In this document: positions 50,902-59,096 of the stretch, in pieces
Numbering within the stretch: position 1 is the stretch's first letter
Layout: every line of letters begins with the position of its first letter
DNA from: Mangrovicoccus sp049603835
Lineage (GTDB): Bacteria; Pseudomonadota; Alphaproteobacteria; Rhodobacterales; Rhodobacteraceae
Reading direction: 5' to 3'
Assembly (NCBI GenBank): GCA_049603835.1
Contig: JBMYSZ010000010.1
Span: forward strand, 59,721 to 123,720
DNA length: 64,000 bases
Notes under the pieces: model-generated
Told to the model about the DNA's origin: nothing
The model's database searches: none
What the model saw: only the letters and a program-made list of their open reading frames with translations
Translations under genes and position numbers: made by a program

Positions 50902-52845
50902 CTAGGCTCGGTCGCTCTTGGGAGCTTCGCCGCCGGGATCGCGCAGCGGCAAAGTTTTAAGACGTTCTTCGATCGCGTCGCGTTGGCTGGTGGGATAGGC
51001 CTCTAGCGGTGGCAGCGTCCCGGCCATGGCGCGCAGCAACACATCGCGGGCAATGGGCGCTGCTGCGGTCGAGCCACCGCCGCCATGCTCTACCACCACA
51101 GCGGCCGCATAGCGCGGGGCGCGGGCCGGGGCATAGCCGACGAAAAGCGCGTGATCGCGCCGCTCCCAGGGCAGGTCTTCATTACGAAACACCCCGCGGG
51201 CGCGTTCGGCTTTGGAGATATTGCGCACTTGGCTGGTGCCGGTTTTGCCCGCCAGTCGCATTGTGTCATCAATCACCCGGCTGCGATATGCAGTGCCGCG
51301 CCGGTTATTGGACACGGCATACATGGCCTCGCGCACCACATCCAAATGCCGCCGCGATATGTCCAGGCTTGGAGCTTGGCCGTCGCCTTGCTCGATCCCA
51401 TCGATGGATTTCACCAGGCGCGGCTCGACCGACCGGCCCGAAGCAATCCGGGCTGTCATCACCGCCAATTGCAAGGGCGAGGCCAGCACAAAGCCCTGCC
51501 CGATCGAAGCATTCAGCGTATCGCCAATCACCCAATCCTGACCGCGCCGCGCCGCTTTCCAGGCTTTGGTGGGCGTCAGCCCCCCGGCCACCGCCGACAT
51601 GGGCAGCGGATAGCGTGTGCCCAGCCCCAATTTGCGCGCCATAGCGGTGATCCGGTCGATCCCGACTTTCTGCGCCACGTCATAATAATAGACATCGCAG
51701 CTTTGCATCAGGGAATTATGCAAATTCATATGGCCATGGCCGCCGCGTTTCCAGCAATGGAACCGCCGCCCGCCAGCTGTCAGATGGCCGGGACACCAGA
51801 CCGTGCCTTCGGGGCCGATCACCCCGGCCTCCAATGCCGCTAGGGCCGTGACCATTTTAAAGGTAGAGCCGGGCGGGTAAGTGCCTTGGACGGTTTTGCT
51901 GGCAAGCGGGCGATATTGATTTTCCGTCAGCGCCCGATAATCCGCCACGGAAATACCGCGCACGAATAGATTAGGGTCAAAACCCGGCGCCGAGACGATG
52001 GAGGCCAGATCGCCGGTCTCCACATCGATCACCACCACGCCCGCGCTTTCCCCTGCCAGACGCGCTTGGATGAAATTCTGCAGCCCGCTATCCACAGTCA
52101 GCTGCACATTGCGCCCGGCTGTGCCTTCGGTGCGGGATAATTCGCGCATCACCCGGCCGACCGCATTCACCTCGATCTGGCTATTGCCCGCCTTGCCGCG
52201 CAGATTTTGTTCAAGCTTTGCCTCAACCCCGGTCTTGCCGATTTGGAATTTCGGGATTTGCAGCAAAGGGTCTTTGTCATTGAGCCGCGACAGATCATAA
52301 TCCGAAACCGGCCCCACATATCCCACCACATGGGCGAAATCGGGGCCCAAGGGATAATTCCGCGACTGCCCCACTTCGGGCCGCGCGCCAGGCAGGGCGG
52401 GGGCATTCACCGCGACCCGCGCCAGATCTTCCCAGGCCAGCTGATCTTTGACGGTCACGGGCACAAAAGCGCTGCGGCGGCGGGTTTCGCGCACGGTGCG
52501 CTCGATATCCTCTTCGGTCAGCGGGATCAGGGTAGAGAGCTGGCGCAGGACCGCCTCCACATCGCCGGCATCCTCGCGCACGATCACTACCCGGTAATTT
52601 TGGTCATTTTCCGCAATTGGCACGCCATTGCGATCAAAGATCAGCCCCCGCGCAGGCGCCAGAAGCCGCATATTGATCCGGTTTTCTTCCGCCAGCATGC
52701 GGAATTGATCCGCCTCTTCGACCTGCATTTTGCGCATTTGCGAGGCCAAGAGCCCCATAAAGCCCAGCTGCAACCCGCCAAGCACCAGCCCGCGCCGGGT
52801 CACGATACGAGCGCTTTGGTCCATATCTTTGGGATTGCGTGTCAC
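50902..52845 (-). CDS. mrdA: Penicillin-binding protein 2
   Basis: 647 residues from a GTG at 52845, overlapping mreD by 4 bases. N-terminal membrane anchor (GLVLGGLQLGFMGLLASQMRKMQ), dimerization domain (PARGLIFDRNGVPIAEND), then transpeptidase with the nucleophile in PPGSTFKMVTALA (SxxK), QSCDVYYYDVA and KTGTSQVR (KTG). A Cys pair (CPGHL ... HCWKR) frames a loop near 350-370. Cross-links peptidoglycan in the elongasome with RodA. Confidence 0.97.
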   Translation of the reverse strand: MTRNPKDMDQSARIVTRRGLVLGGLQLGFMGLLASQMRKMQVEEADQFRMLAEENRINMRLLAPARGLIFDRNGVPIAENDQNYRVVIVREDAGDVEAVLRQLSTLIPLTEEDIERTVRETRRRSAFVPVTVKDQLAWEDLARVAVNAPALPGARPEVGQSRNYPLGPDFAHVVGYVGPVSDYDLSRLNDKDPLLQIPKFQIGKTGVEAKLEQNLRGKAGNSQIEVNAVGRVMRELSRTEGTAGRNVQLTVDSGLQNFIQARLAGESAGVVVIDVETGDLASIVSAPGFDPNLFVRGISVADYRALTENQYRPLASKTVQGTYPPGSTFKMVTALAALEAGVIGPEGTVWCPGHLTAGGRRFHCWKRGGHGHMNLHNSLMQSCDVYYYDVAQKVGIDRITAMARKLGLGTRYPLPMSAVAGGLTPTKAWKAARRGQDWVIGDTLNASIGQGFVLASPLQLAVMTARIASGRSVEPRLVKSIDGIEQGDGQAPSLDISRRHLDVVREAMYAVSNNRRGTAYRSRVIDDTMRLAGKTGTSQVRNISKAERARGVFRNEDLPWERRDHALFVGYAPARAPRYAAAVVVEHGGGGSTAAAPIARDVLLRAMAGTLPPLEAYPTSQRDAIEERLKTLPLRDPGGEAPKSDRA

Positions 52846-53381
52846 GCGCGGGCCCTATTGCCGATGATATTGGTTTGACTGCGTTTGCGAATGCCAAAGA
52901 TACCATGCAGCACCATGACCACCAAGGGATAGGCCAAGAGCGTCACGAAATTTTGCAGCAGCATCATGCCCAGCCGGGGTTGATCGGCAAAGGTGAGGCC
53001 TAATATTGCCCATTGCCCAAAGGTCATGCCGGTAAAGAAAATCGCCACCAGGCCTAGCTCGAAGGGGAGGGCCAAGGGGCGCAATTGCAGCTGCCGCACT
53101 CGCAGGATTTCGGTTACGATCAAGGCCAGCGCAGTCCACAGGCCCGGCGGGCGTTGCAGCAAAAGATCCGCGGCAAAGAACAGCGCAGCGAGCAGGGCAA
53201 AAGGCACATGGGCCGGGGCGCGCAGCACCCAAGCACAGGCCAAACACAAAAGCAGATCAGGCCCAGGCCAGCCGCCAGGCACCGTGTCCAGCGGCAAAAG
53301 CTGCGCCAAAAGAAACAGAGCGGCCAAAGCGGTGAAAAGCAGCTGGTAAAGCGCCAGCGCGAAAAATTTCGATTTATCCAT
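52842..53381 (-). CDS. mreD: Rod shape-determining protein MreD
   Basis: 179 residues from ATG 53381, overlapping the mreC stop by 8 bases; a GTG three codons upstream is the alternative. Five or six membrane helices, including ALYQLLFTALAALFLLAQLLPL and RPGPDLLLCLACAWVLR-type segments (GWPGPDLLLCLACAWVL). Weakly conserved family, identified mainly by position between mreC and mrdA. Confidence 0.92.
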   Translation of the reverse strand: MDKSKFFALALYQLLFTALAALFLLAQLLPLDTVPGGWPGPDLLLCLACAWVLRAPAHVPFALLAALFFAADLLLQRPPGLWTALALIVTEILRVRQLQLRPLALPFELGLVAIFFTGMTFGQWAILGLTFADQPRLGMMLLQNFVTLLAYPLVVMVLHGIFGIRKRSQTNIIGNRARA

Positions 53382-54309
53382 CGGGATCACCGCTTGGATC
53401 TGGCGCGGTTTCGGGGGTGGTTTCTGAGGTCAGCGGCCCATTTGGGGCGCCAGCGGGGATGACCAAATCGCCCGTGTCCTCGATCTTTGGTTTGCTGTGA
53501 TGGCGTAGCACGCGCAGGAATTCCAAACGCGCATAATCCGCCACCAAACGCACCCGCAAACGGCCATCGCGCGCTTGGGTGATCTGCCCAACCAGCAGCC
53601 CCGAAGGCAGCACGCCGCCATCGCCGGATGTCACCACCCGGTCGCCGGGCCGCACCAATTCGGCGGTTTCCAGAAATTCAATTTTCGGGGTCTGGCTATT
53701 ATCGCCCACGATCAAAGCATGCTGCATCGAAGGCTGGATTGTCACCGGCACCGCGCTTGAACTATCGGTCAGCAAAATAACCCGCGCCGTGCTTTGGCCG
53801 ACGCCGGAAATCCGCCCCACCAGCCCAAGCCCATCCATCGCGGCCCAGCCATCCTGGATCCCATCTTGGGCTCCGATATTGAGCAGCACGGATTGGCGAA
53901 ATGGCGAGCCACTATCGGCCAGGACCACGCCGGTCACATAGGTCAATTTCGGATCAAGCCGCAGATTATTCAGGTCAAGCAGGCGGGCGTTTTTCTGCTC
54001 TAGCTGCAAGGCCGCCTCTTTCCAGGCCTTCATCTGTTGCAGCTCGCGGCGCAGCTCTTGGTTTTGCTCATAAAGCCGGGTGTAGCTGCGGAAGTCTTCG
54101 GCCATATTCACCAGCCCGGTGACCGGCGCCATGACCCAGGCCATGCGTGGCAAAACCGCATCCGACAGGGCCGAGCGCAGACGCTCTACCCTTGGGCTAT
54201 CGATCCGCCAAAGCAGGAAAAGCGCAAAGAAGAACAGCACCAAAAGCCCCACCAAGATGCGCCGGATGGGGCGAAAATGCGCGGTCTTTGCATTTATGTC
54301 CTGAGCCAA
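53374..54309 (-). CDS. mreC: Rod shape-determining protein MreC
   Basis: 311 residues. The start is a TTG at 54309 with AAGGAG 7 bases upstream. One membrane helix (RRILVGLLVLFFFALFLLW), a coiled coil (YTRLYEQNQELRRELQQMKAWKEAALQLEQKNARL), then the periplasmic beta-domain (VTGVVLADSGSPFRQSVLLNIG, GLVGRISGVGQSTARVILLTD). Pro-rich C-terminal tail. Organizes the elongasome. Confidence 0.95.
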   Translation of the reverse strand: MAQDINAKTAHFRPIRRILVGLLVLFFFALFLLWRIDSPRVERLRSALSDAVLPRMAWVMAPVTGLVNMAEDFRSYTRLYEQNQELRRELQQMKAWKEAALQLEQKNARLLDLNNLRLDPKLTYVTGVVLADSGSPFRQSVLLNIGAQDGIQDGWAAMDGLGLVGRISGVGQSTARVILLTDSSSAVPVTIQPSMQHALIVGDNSQTPKIEFLETAELVRPGDRVVTSGDGGVLPSGLLVGQITQARDGRLRVRLVADYARLEFLRVLRHHSKPKIEDTGDLVIPAGAPNGPLTSETTPETAPDPSGDPDG

Positions 54310-54340
54310 TTTCGCTCCTTAGGGGGCGCGCTAGGGTCGG

Positions 54341-55378
54341 TTAGCTTTCGTAATCAATGACATGGCGCAGCAGATTTTCATGTTCTAGCGCCTTGCCCGT
54401 GCCGAGAGCCACACAATTCAGGCTTTCTTCCGCAACGGAGATCGCCAGGCCGGTTTGCTCGCGCAGGGCCATATCCAGATCCCCCAAAAGCGCGCCGCCG
54501 CCGGTCAGCATGACGCCGCGATCGACAATATCAGCGGCAAGATCCGGCGGGGTGGCTTCGAGCGCATTCATCACCGCTTCGGTGATCTGTTGCACCGGTT
54601 CGGCCAGAGCTTCGGCCACTTGCGCTTGGCTGATCTCGGTTTCCTTCGGCACGCCGTTCAGCAGATCGCGACCCCGGATCTGCATCGAGGCACCGCGGCC
54701 GTCATCGGGCATGCGCGCCGTGCCGATCGAGGTCTTGATGCGCTCGGCGGTGGCTTCGCCGATCAAAAGGTTATGCTGGCGGCGCAGATAGCTAATGATG
54801 GCTTCATCCATACGGTCCCCGCCCACACGCACCGAACGCGCATAAACGATATCGCCCAAGGACAGAACGGCAACTTCTGTGGTCCCGCCGCCGATATCGA
54901 CAACCATATTCCCGGTCGGGTCAGTAATCGGCATGCCCGCCCCAATCGCTGCCGAAATCGGTTCAGCGATCAGTCCAGCCCGCCGCGCGCCTGCGCTAAG
55001 CACCGACTGACGGATCGCGCGTTTTTCCACTGGGGTCGCGCCATGGGGCACACAAACGATGATTTTCGGCTTAGAAAAGGTCGTGCGGCGATGCACTTTG
55101 CGGATGAAATGCTTGATCATCTCTTCCGCCACATCGAAATCAGCAATCACGCCTTCGCGCATGGGGCGGATCGCTTCGATCGAGCCCGGCGTCCGGCCCA
55201 GCATCAGCTTTGCATCCTCGCCCACGGCCAGGACTTTCTTCACCCCATCCTTGACGTGATATGCCACCACTGACGGCTCATTGAGAATGACGCCACGGCC
55301 TTTGACATAGACAAGCGTGTTCGCCGTGCCGAGGTCAATCGCCATGTCGGATGAAAAGATGCCGCCAAAAAGTGCCAT
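54341..55378 (-). CDS. mreB: Rod shape-determining actin homologue MreB
   Basis: 345 residues from ATG 55378 (AGGGAAAA upstream); the frame is open for 60 more codons but those are non-coding in character. Phosphate-1 loop DLGTANTLVYVKG, VCVPHGATPVEKRAI, phosphate-2 VVDIGGGTTEVAVLS, adenosine site MLTGGGALLGDLD. Cytoplasmic filament that directs side-wall synthesis; first gene of mreB-C-D-mrdA-rodA-ghrA. Confidence 0.98.
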   Translation of the reverse strand: MALFGGIFSSDMAIDLGTANTLVYVKGRGVILNEPSVVAYHVKDGVKKVLAVGEDAKLMLGRTPGSIEAIRPMREGVIADFDVAEEMIKHFIRKVHRRTTFSKPKIIVCVPHGATPVEKRAIRQSVLSAGARRAGLIAEPISAAIGAGMPITDPTGNMVVDIGGGTTEVAVLSLGDIVYARSVRVGGDRMDEAIISYLRRQHNLLIGEATAERIKTSIGTARMPDDGRGASMQIRGRDLLNGVPKETEISQAQVAEALAEPVQQITEAVMNALEATPPDLAADIVDRGVMLTGGGALLGDLDMALREQTGLAISVAEESLNCVALGTGKALEHENLLRHVIDYES

Positions 55379-55545
55379 AGGGTTTTCCCTGCCCGTCGTC
55401 CTTGTTGCGCGAGTCACGCGCGGGTTGACCGGGCTTATAGGCGGCGGCGGGCGCAGGGGGAAGAGTGCCAAAGGCAAGTTCCGCAACTGGCGTCGTTGAA
55501 GAAGCGGAAATAATCGGCGGCCTCTTGCCGAAGCGCCTGTTGGAT

Positions 55546-55577
55546 GTGCAGCGACCAAATTGGTTCAGTCGCTGCAC
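55546..55577 (-). other. 3' hairpin after leuA
   Basis: Perfect 10-bp inverted repeat GTGCAGCGAC/GTCGCTGCAC with a 12-base loop, 12 bases after the leuA stop. No T run follows on the minus strand, so it may stabilise the message end or act with a Rho-dependent stop. Confidence 0.6.
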
Positions 55578-55588
55578 TAAGATCGGTG

Positions 55589-57157
55589 TTAGACCGCGTC
55601 GCGGTAATTGACGGTTTTGGTGTCTTCGCCGGGTTTGGATTTCTCGCGGCGCACCAGCAGGCGGTTCAGCGCGGCCACATAGGCCTTGGCCGAGGCCACG
55701 ACCGTATCCGTATCAGCGCTTTGGCCGGTGACGATTTTGCCATCCTCTTCCATGCGCACCGATACAGTGGCCTGAGCATCCGTGCCCTCAGTCACCGCAT
55801 GCACTTGGTAAAGCTGCAGCCGAGCCTTGTGGGAAAACAGTGCCTTAACCGCGTTGAAAGCCGCATCGACCGGGCCGTCGCCCTGAGCGGTGGTCTGATG
55901 GTCTACCCCGTCAATGGTCAGGATTAGATCGGCGGATTGCGGCGCTTCGGTGCCGCAGATTACGCGCAGAAATTTCACCTGAATCCGCTCATTCTCCGCA
56001 GCCGAAGAGCTGTCGCGCATCAGCGCCAGCAGGTCGTCATCATAGACCTCTTTTTTGCGATCCGCCAAAGCCTTAAACCGCACAAACACATCATTGAGCT
56101 GATTATCAGCCAGATCATAGCCCAGCTCGGCCAATTTCTGGCGCAGAGCGGCGCGGCCCGAATGTTTGCCCATAACCAGATTGGTTTCGGTCAGGCCGAT
56201 ATCTTCGGGCTTCATGATCTCAAAGGTTTCGGCATTTTTCAAAACGCCGTCTTGGTGAATCCCGCTTTCATGGGCGAAAGCATTCTTGCCGACGATGGCT
56301 TTATTATATTGCACCGGGAAGCCGGAAACCGTGGCCACGCGACGAGAAATCGCCATGATTTTGGTGCTATCGATACGGGTCTGATAGGGCATGATGTCAT
56401 TGCGGACTTTCATCGCCATCACGACCTCTTCGAGTGCGGTATTGCCCGCGCGTTCGCCCAAGCCGTTAATCGTGCATTCGATCTGCCGTGCGCCCGCATC
56501 CACCGCGGCCAGGGCATTCGCCGTCGCCATGCCCAAGTCATTATGGCAATGGGTGGCAAAGATCACATCCGCCGCGCCGGGGACTTCGCGGATCAGCTTT
56601 TCAATGATCTGAGCGCTTTCACGCGGCGCGGTATAGCCCACTGTATCGGGGATATTGATCGTGGTGGCGCCTGCTTTGATGGCGATTTCCACCACGCGGT
56701 TCAGGTAATCCGGTTCGGTCCGGGTGGCATCCATAGGTGACCATTGCACATTATCGCACAGATTGCGCGCCAGGGTCACGGTTTCATGGATCCGCTCGGC
56801 CATCTCGTCTTGGGTCAGCTTGGTGATGTCACGATGCAGCGGCGAGGTGCCGATAAAAGTGTGAATACGCGGCTGGGCGGCATGTTTCACCGCTTCCCAA
56901 GCGCGATTGATGTCTTTTTCATTGGCGCGAGCCAGGCCACAGATCACCGAGTTTTTCGAGTTTTTTGCGATCTCGGACACGGCGTTGAAATCGCCCTCCG
57001 AGGCAATCGGGAACCCCGCCTCGATAATATCAACGCCCATCTCATCAAGCATGGCGGCGATTTCCAGCTTTTCGGCATGGGTCATGGTGGCGCCGGGGCT
57101 TTGCTCGCCGTCGCGCAGAGTAGTGTCAAAAATAAAGACGCGGTCTTGGTCGCTCAT
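55589..57157 (-). CDS. leuA: 2-isopropylmalate synthase
   Basis: 522 residues. First committed step of leucine synthesis: acetyl-CoA plus 2-oxoisovalerate. Catalytic barrel with FDTTLRDGEQSPGATM, metal-site THCHNDLGMATANALAA and HESGIHQDGVLKN; C-terminal regulatory domain (LILTIDGVDHQTTAQGDGPVDAAFNAV ... GKIVTGQSADTDTVVASAKAYVAALNRL) binds leucine for feedback. Preceded by an attenuation-type leader. Confidence 0.97.
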   Translation of the reverse strand: MSDQDRVFIFDTTLRDGEQSPGATMTHAEKLEIAAMLDEMGVDIIEAGFPIASEGDFNAVSEIAKNSKNSVICGLARANEKDINRAWEAVKHAAQPRIHTFIGTSPLHRDITKLTQDEMAERIHETVTLARNLCDNVQWSPMDATRTEPDYLNRVVEIAIKAGATTINIPDTVGYTAPRESAQIIEKLIREVPGAADVIFATHCHNDLGMATANALAAVDAGARQIECTINGLGERAGNTALEEVVMAMKVRNDIMPYQTRIDSTKIMAISRRVATVSGFPVQYNKAIVGKNAFAHESGIHQDGVLKNAETFEIMKPEDIGLTETNLVMGKHSGRAALRQKLAELGYDLADNQLNDVFVRFKALADRKKEVYDDDLLALMRDSSSAAENERIQVKFLRVICGTEAPQSADLILTIDGVDHQTTAQGDGPVDAAFNAVKALFSHKARLQLYQVHAVTEGTDAQATVSVRMEEDGKIVTGQSADTDTVVASAKAYVAALNRLLVRREKSKPGEDTKTVNYRDAV

Positions 57158-57217
57158 TGGTCTTGTCCTAATCGGGCCGGTTGAAGGCCTTTAGCTGCAA
57201 TTTCTGTGATGGTGAAG

Positions 57218-57268
57218 TGGCGCGGCGCGTATCCCCTGAGCGGTCGCGCCAAATGGCACGCTCAGAGG
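57218..57268 (-). promoter_or_regulatory. Mutually exclusive hairpins of the leuA attenuator
   Basis: On the minus strand CCTCTGAGCG (57259-57268) pairs with CGCTCAGGGG (57233-57242), 9 of 10 pairs; TGGCGCG/CGCGCCA pair 57245-57251 with 57218-57224. The second uses bases inside the loop of the first, so both cannot form. The first hairpin overlaps the leader-peptide stop. No T run follows the second, so the off switch may be Rho-dependent or act on translation. Confidence 0.55.
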
Positions 57269-57327
57269 CGGCCAAGGCTTAGGAGTAGCGCTGCTAGGAC
57301 AGAAAAAGAGGGCGTCGCATATACCAT
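57262..57327 (-). CDS. leuL: leuA leader peptide
   Basis: 21 codons from an ATG at 57327 with AAGGG 6 bases upstream, ending in TGA at 57262. The second half reads SVLAALLLSLGRL: six leucines in the last 11 residues, coded CTA, CTA, CTC, CTA, CTT, CTC. CTA is rare in this GC-rich genome, where CTG dominates. Ribosome stalling there when leucyl-tRNA is short would switch the hairpins that follow. The start codon itself lies inside a GGGCGTC/GACGCCC hairpin (57311-57333 region). Confidence 0.72.
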   Translation of the reverse strand: MVYATPSFSVLAALLLSLGRL

Positions 57328-57365
57328 GGACGCCCTTATAGAGATTGAGATGTAAATGGAAAGCG

Positions 57366-57448
57366 AAAAAGCAACCGGCCCTCCCGTCCAGTAAACCCGC
57401 CGGGCCGTTTTGCGTCGGCCTCTTGGCGGTCTGGTGCCGGTTGCTTTT
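57366..57448 (-). ncRNA. Long nested hairpin with T run: terminator or small RNA
   Basis: A 13-bp perfect outer stem (57436-57448 with 57367-57379; AAAAGCAACCGGC/GCCGGTTGCTTTT) encloses CCAG/CTGG, CCGCC/GGCGG and GGCCG/CGGCC in nested order, making an 83-base rod that ends in TTTTT on the minus strand. It lies 8 bases after the stop of the propeller-like gene and just before the leuA leader. Too elaborate for a simple terminator; a stable small RNA is possible. Confidence 0.6.
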
Positions 57449-57456
57449 AGGCGCTT

Positions 57457-58266
57457 TTACCCTTTGGAAATGACTTCCGGCAGGGCTGAGATAATGCAGC
57501 CTCCGGGTTCCGCCACGCGCATCGCATGGCCATTAGGTGTGGGCATATATTGAAAAGCGGTGATCCGATCGCCATCGTCATACGCAACAAAGACGGTCAT
57601 CGTGTCAGGCTGAATGGTGATGCCCTCCGCGTCGAACCCGCCTTCGGACAGGCTGATCACGCTCAGAAGCTCGCCCTCGGGGGAAAACTCGAACAAGCTG
57701 TCGCTCGCATCCGCGTCATCCACCACCAGGATATTGCCGCTGATCGGGTCGCGGGTGACGCCTTGCGGCTCCATCAGCTGGGTCGGCAACAGCGCGCCTT
57801 CGAGCCGCTGAGTGATCGTGCCGTCGACGGCAATGCGGACCAATTCGGCCACGCTGTCATCGACCACCCAATAATCGCTGGTTTCATTATCGAAAAACAG
57901 CCCGTCTGTGTCGGACAGATAACCAGCGAGGCGGTAGGGGTCGCCCAGGCTCTGGCCTTCGCGGCTGACCCGCTGATATGTGCCATTGCCGTCAGATAGG
58001 ACCAGGTGATCGCCTTGGATGGCAATGGCATCGACCCGCGGCAATTCAGCGACGAAGCTGCGCAGTTCGAACCCCCAAGGGGTGATTAGGGTCACGGTCT
58101 TGCTTTCATTAGCGACCCAAATGGCGCAATGTTCAGCGTCATAGGCCAGGCCTGAAGGCCCCGCTATATCAAAGGATCGCAAGACCGAAAGATTGGCTGC
58201 CGGGGCCGCAGTCGCTGGCACCGAGAGCGCGATGGCTAGTAAAAAACCGGGAGCATTTTTTATCAT
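57457..58266 (-). CDS. Secreted beta-propeller (NHL/SdiA-regulated-like) protein
   Basis: 269 residues. Signal peptide ends near PATAAPA. Blade-like units: SFDIAGPSGLAYDAEHCAIWVANESKTVTLITP, LPRVDAIAIQGDHLVLSDGNGTYQRVSREGQ, MEPQGVTRDPISGNILVVDDADASDSLFEFSPEGEL, FDAEGITIQPDTMTVFVAYDDGDRITAF. The order resembles SdiA-regulated/YjiK-type propellers. Two Cys (in AEHC and GGC) may bridge the ends. Function unknown. Not closely like the pair at 41.9-43.5 kb. Confidence 0.82.
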   Translation of the reverse strand: MIKNAPGFLLAIALSVPATAAPAANLSVLRSFDIAGPSGLAYDAEHCAIWVANESKTVTLITPWGFELRSFVAELPRVDAIAIQGDHLVLSDGNGTYQRVSREGQSLGDPYRLAGYLSDTDGLFFDNETSDYWVVDDSVAELVRIAVDGTITQRLEGALLPTQLMEPQGVTRDPISGNILVVDDADASDSLFEFSPEGELLSVISLSEGGFDAEGITIQPDTMTVFVAYDDGDRITAFQYMPTPNGHAMRVAEPGGCIISALPEVISKG

Positions 58267-58424
58267 GCTTAAAATCGTGAGCCCGCGACCTTTACAAAGG
58301 AATTATGATAGCGGTCGCACCTTATTGACAAATTGCCGCATCTTTGAATGTTCCTGTTGACCCTAAGTTGGATTTCCAGGGTGAAGGCTTGCCTCTGATC
58401 CATGCTGCACTAGCTAAATAAATT

Positions 58425-59096
58425 ATGAGAAATGCATTAATCATTGGCGCCAGCGGCGGGATTGGCCGGGCGGTATACCAGAGACTTGCCACGAGCTTAG
58501 GTGCTGAAAATGTGACGGCTTTGACGCGCACAGAAACAGGCTTTGACCTAAGGGATCCAGGGTCAATCTCGGATAGCTTAGGCCAGTTGACGGGAAGCTA
58601 TGATTTGATTTTCCTGGCCTGCGGAATTCTGGCGCCGCAGGGTGGGAAACCAGAGAAATCTATTAAAAATATTGATTTTTCTTCCATGACCGAGTTGATG
58701 GAAGTGAATGCAATTGGCCCTGCTCTTGTGCTCAAAGAGGCGGAGCGGCTGATTCCTCGTGGGCGCCGATCAGTGATTGCGGCCCTCTCGGCGCGGGTCG
58801 GATCCATTGGCGATAATCGGCTTGGGGGCTGGTATTCTTACCGTGCGTCAAAAGCGGCTTTGAACCAAGTGATACGCTGCGCAGCCATCGAATTTTCGCG
58901 CAATCGCCCGCAGTCCATTTGCGTCGCTTTGCATCCTGGAACCGTGGCGACAGACTTCACCAAAGCCTATCAATCACGCCATGACACTGTTCCGCCTGAC
59001 CATGCGGCGGATAATTTGATCCGCTTAATTAACGGGCTATCTGCGGATGATACGGGCCGGTTTTTCGATTATGCGGGGCGGGAAATCCCTTGGTAA
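58425..59096 (+). CDS. Short-chain dehydrogenase/reductase
   Basis: 223 residues. Rossmann motif LIIGASGGIGRAVYQRL, and the catalytic motif in GGWYSYRASKAALNQ (Tyr-x3-Lys) with Ser in AALSARVGS. C-factor/CsgA-like size. No ribosome site is seen before the ATG. The stop overlaps the photolyase start by 7 bases; this SDR-photolyase pair recurs in Rhodobacterales as I recall. Substrate unknown. Confidence 0.88.
   Translation: MRNALIIGASGGIGRAVYQRLATSLGAENVTALTRTETGFDLRDPGSISDSLGQLTGSYDLIFLACGILAPQGGKPEKSIKNIDFSSMTELMEVNAIGPALVLKEAERLIPRGRRSVIAALSARVGSIGDNRLGGWYSYRASKAALNQVIRCAAIEFSRNRPQSICVALHPGTVATDFTKAYQSRHDTVPPDHAADNLIRLINGLSADDTGRFFDYAGREIPW

Noticed and set aside
58396..58424. TGATCC-N17-TAAATT, like a RpoE (sigma-E) promoter of Rhodobacter photolyase genes
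   Set aside because: The -10 would touch the SDR start codon and transcription would begin after it, removing the N-terminus of a well-matched SDR.
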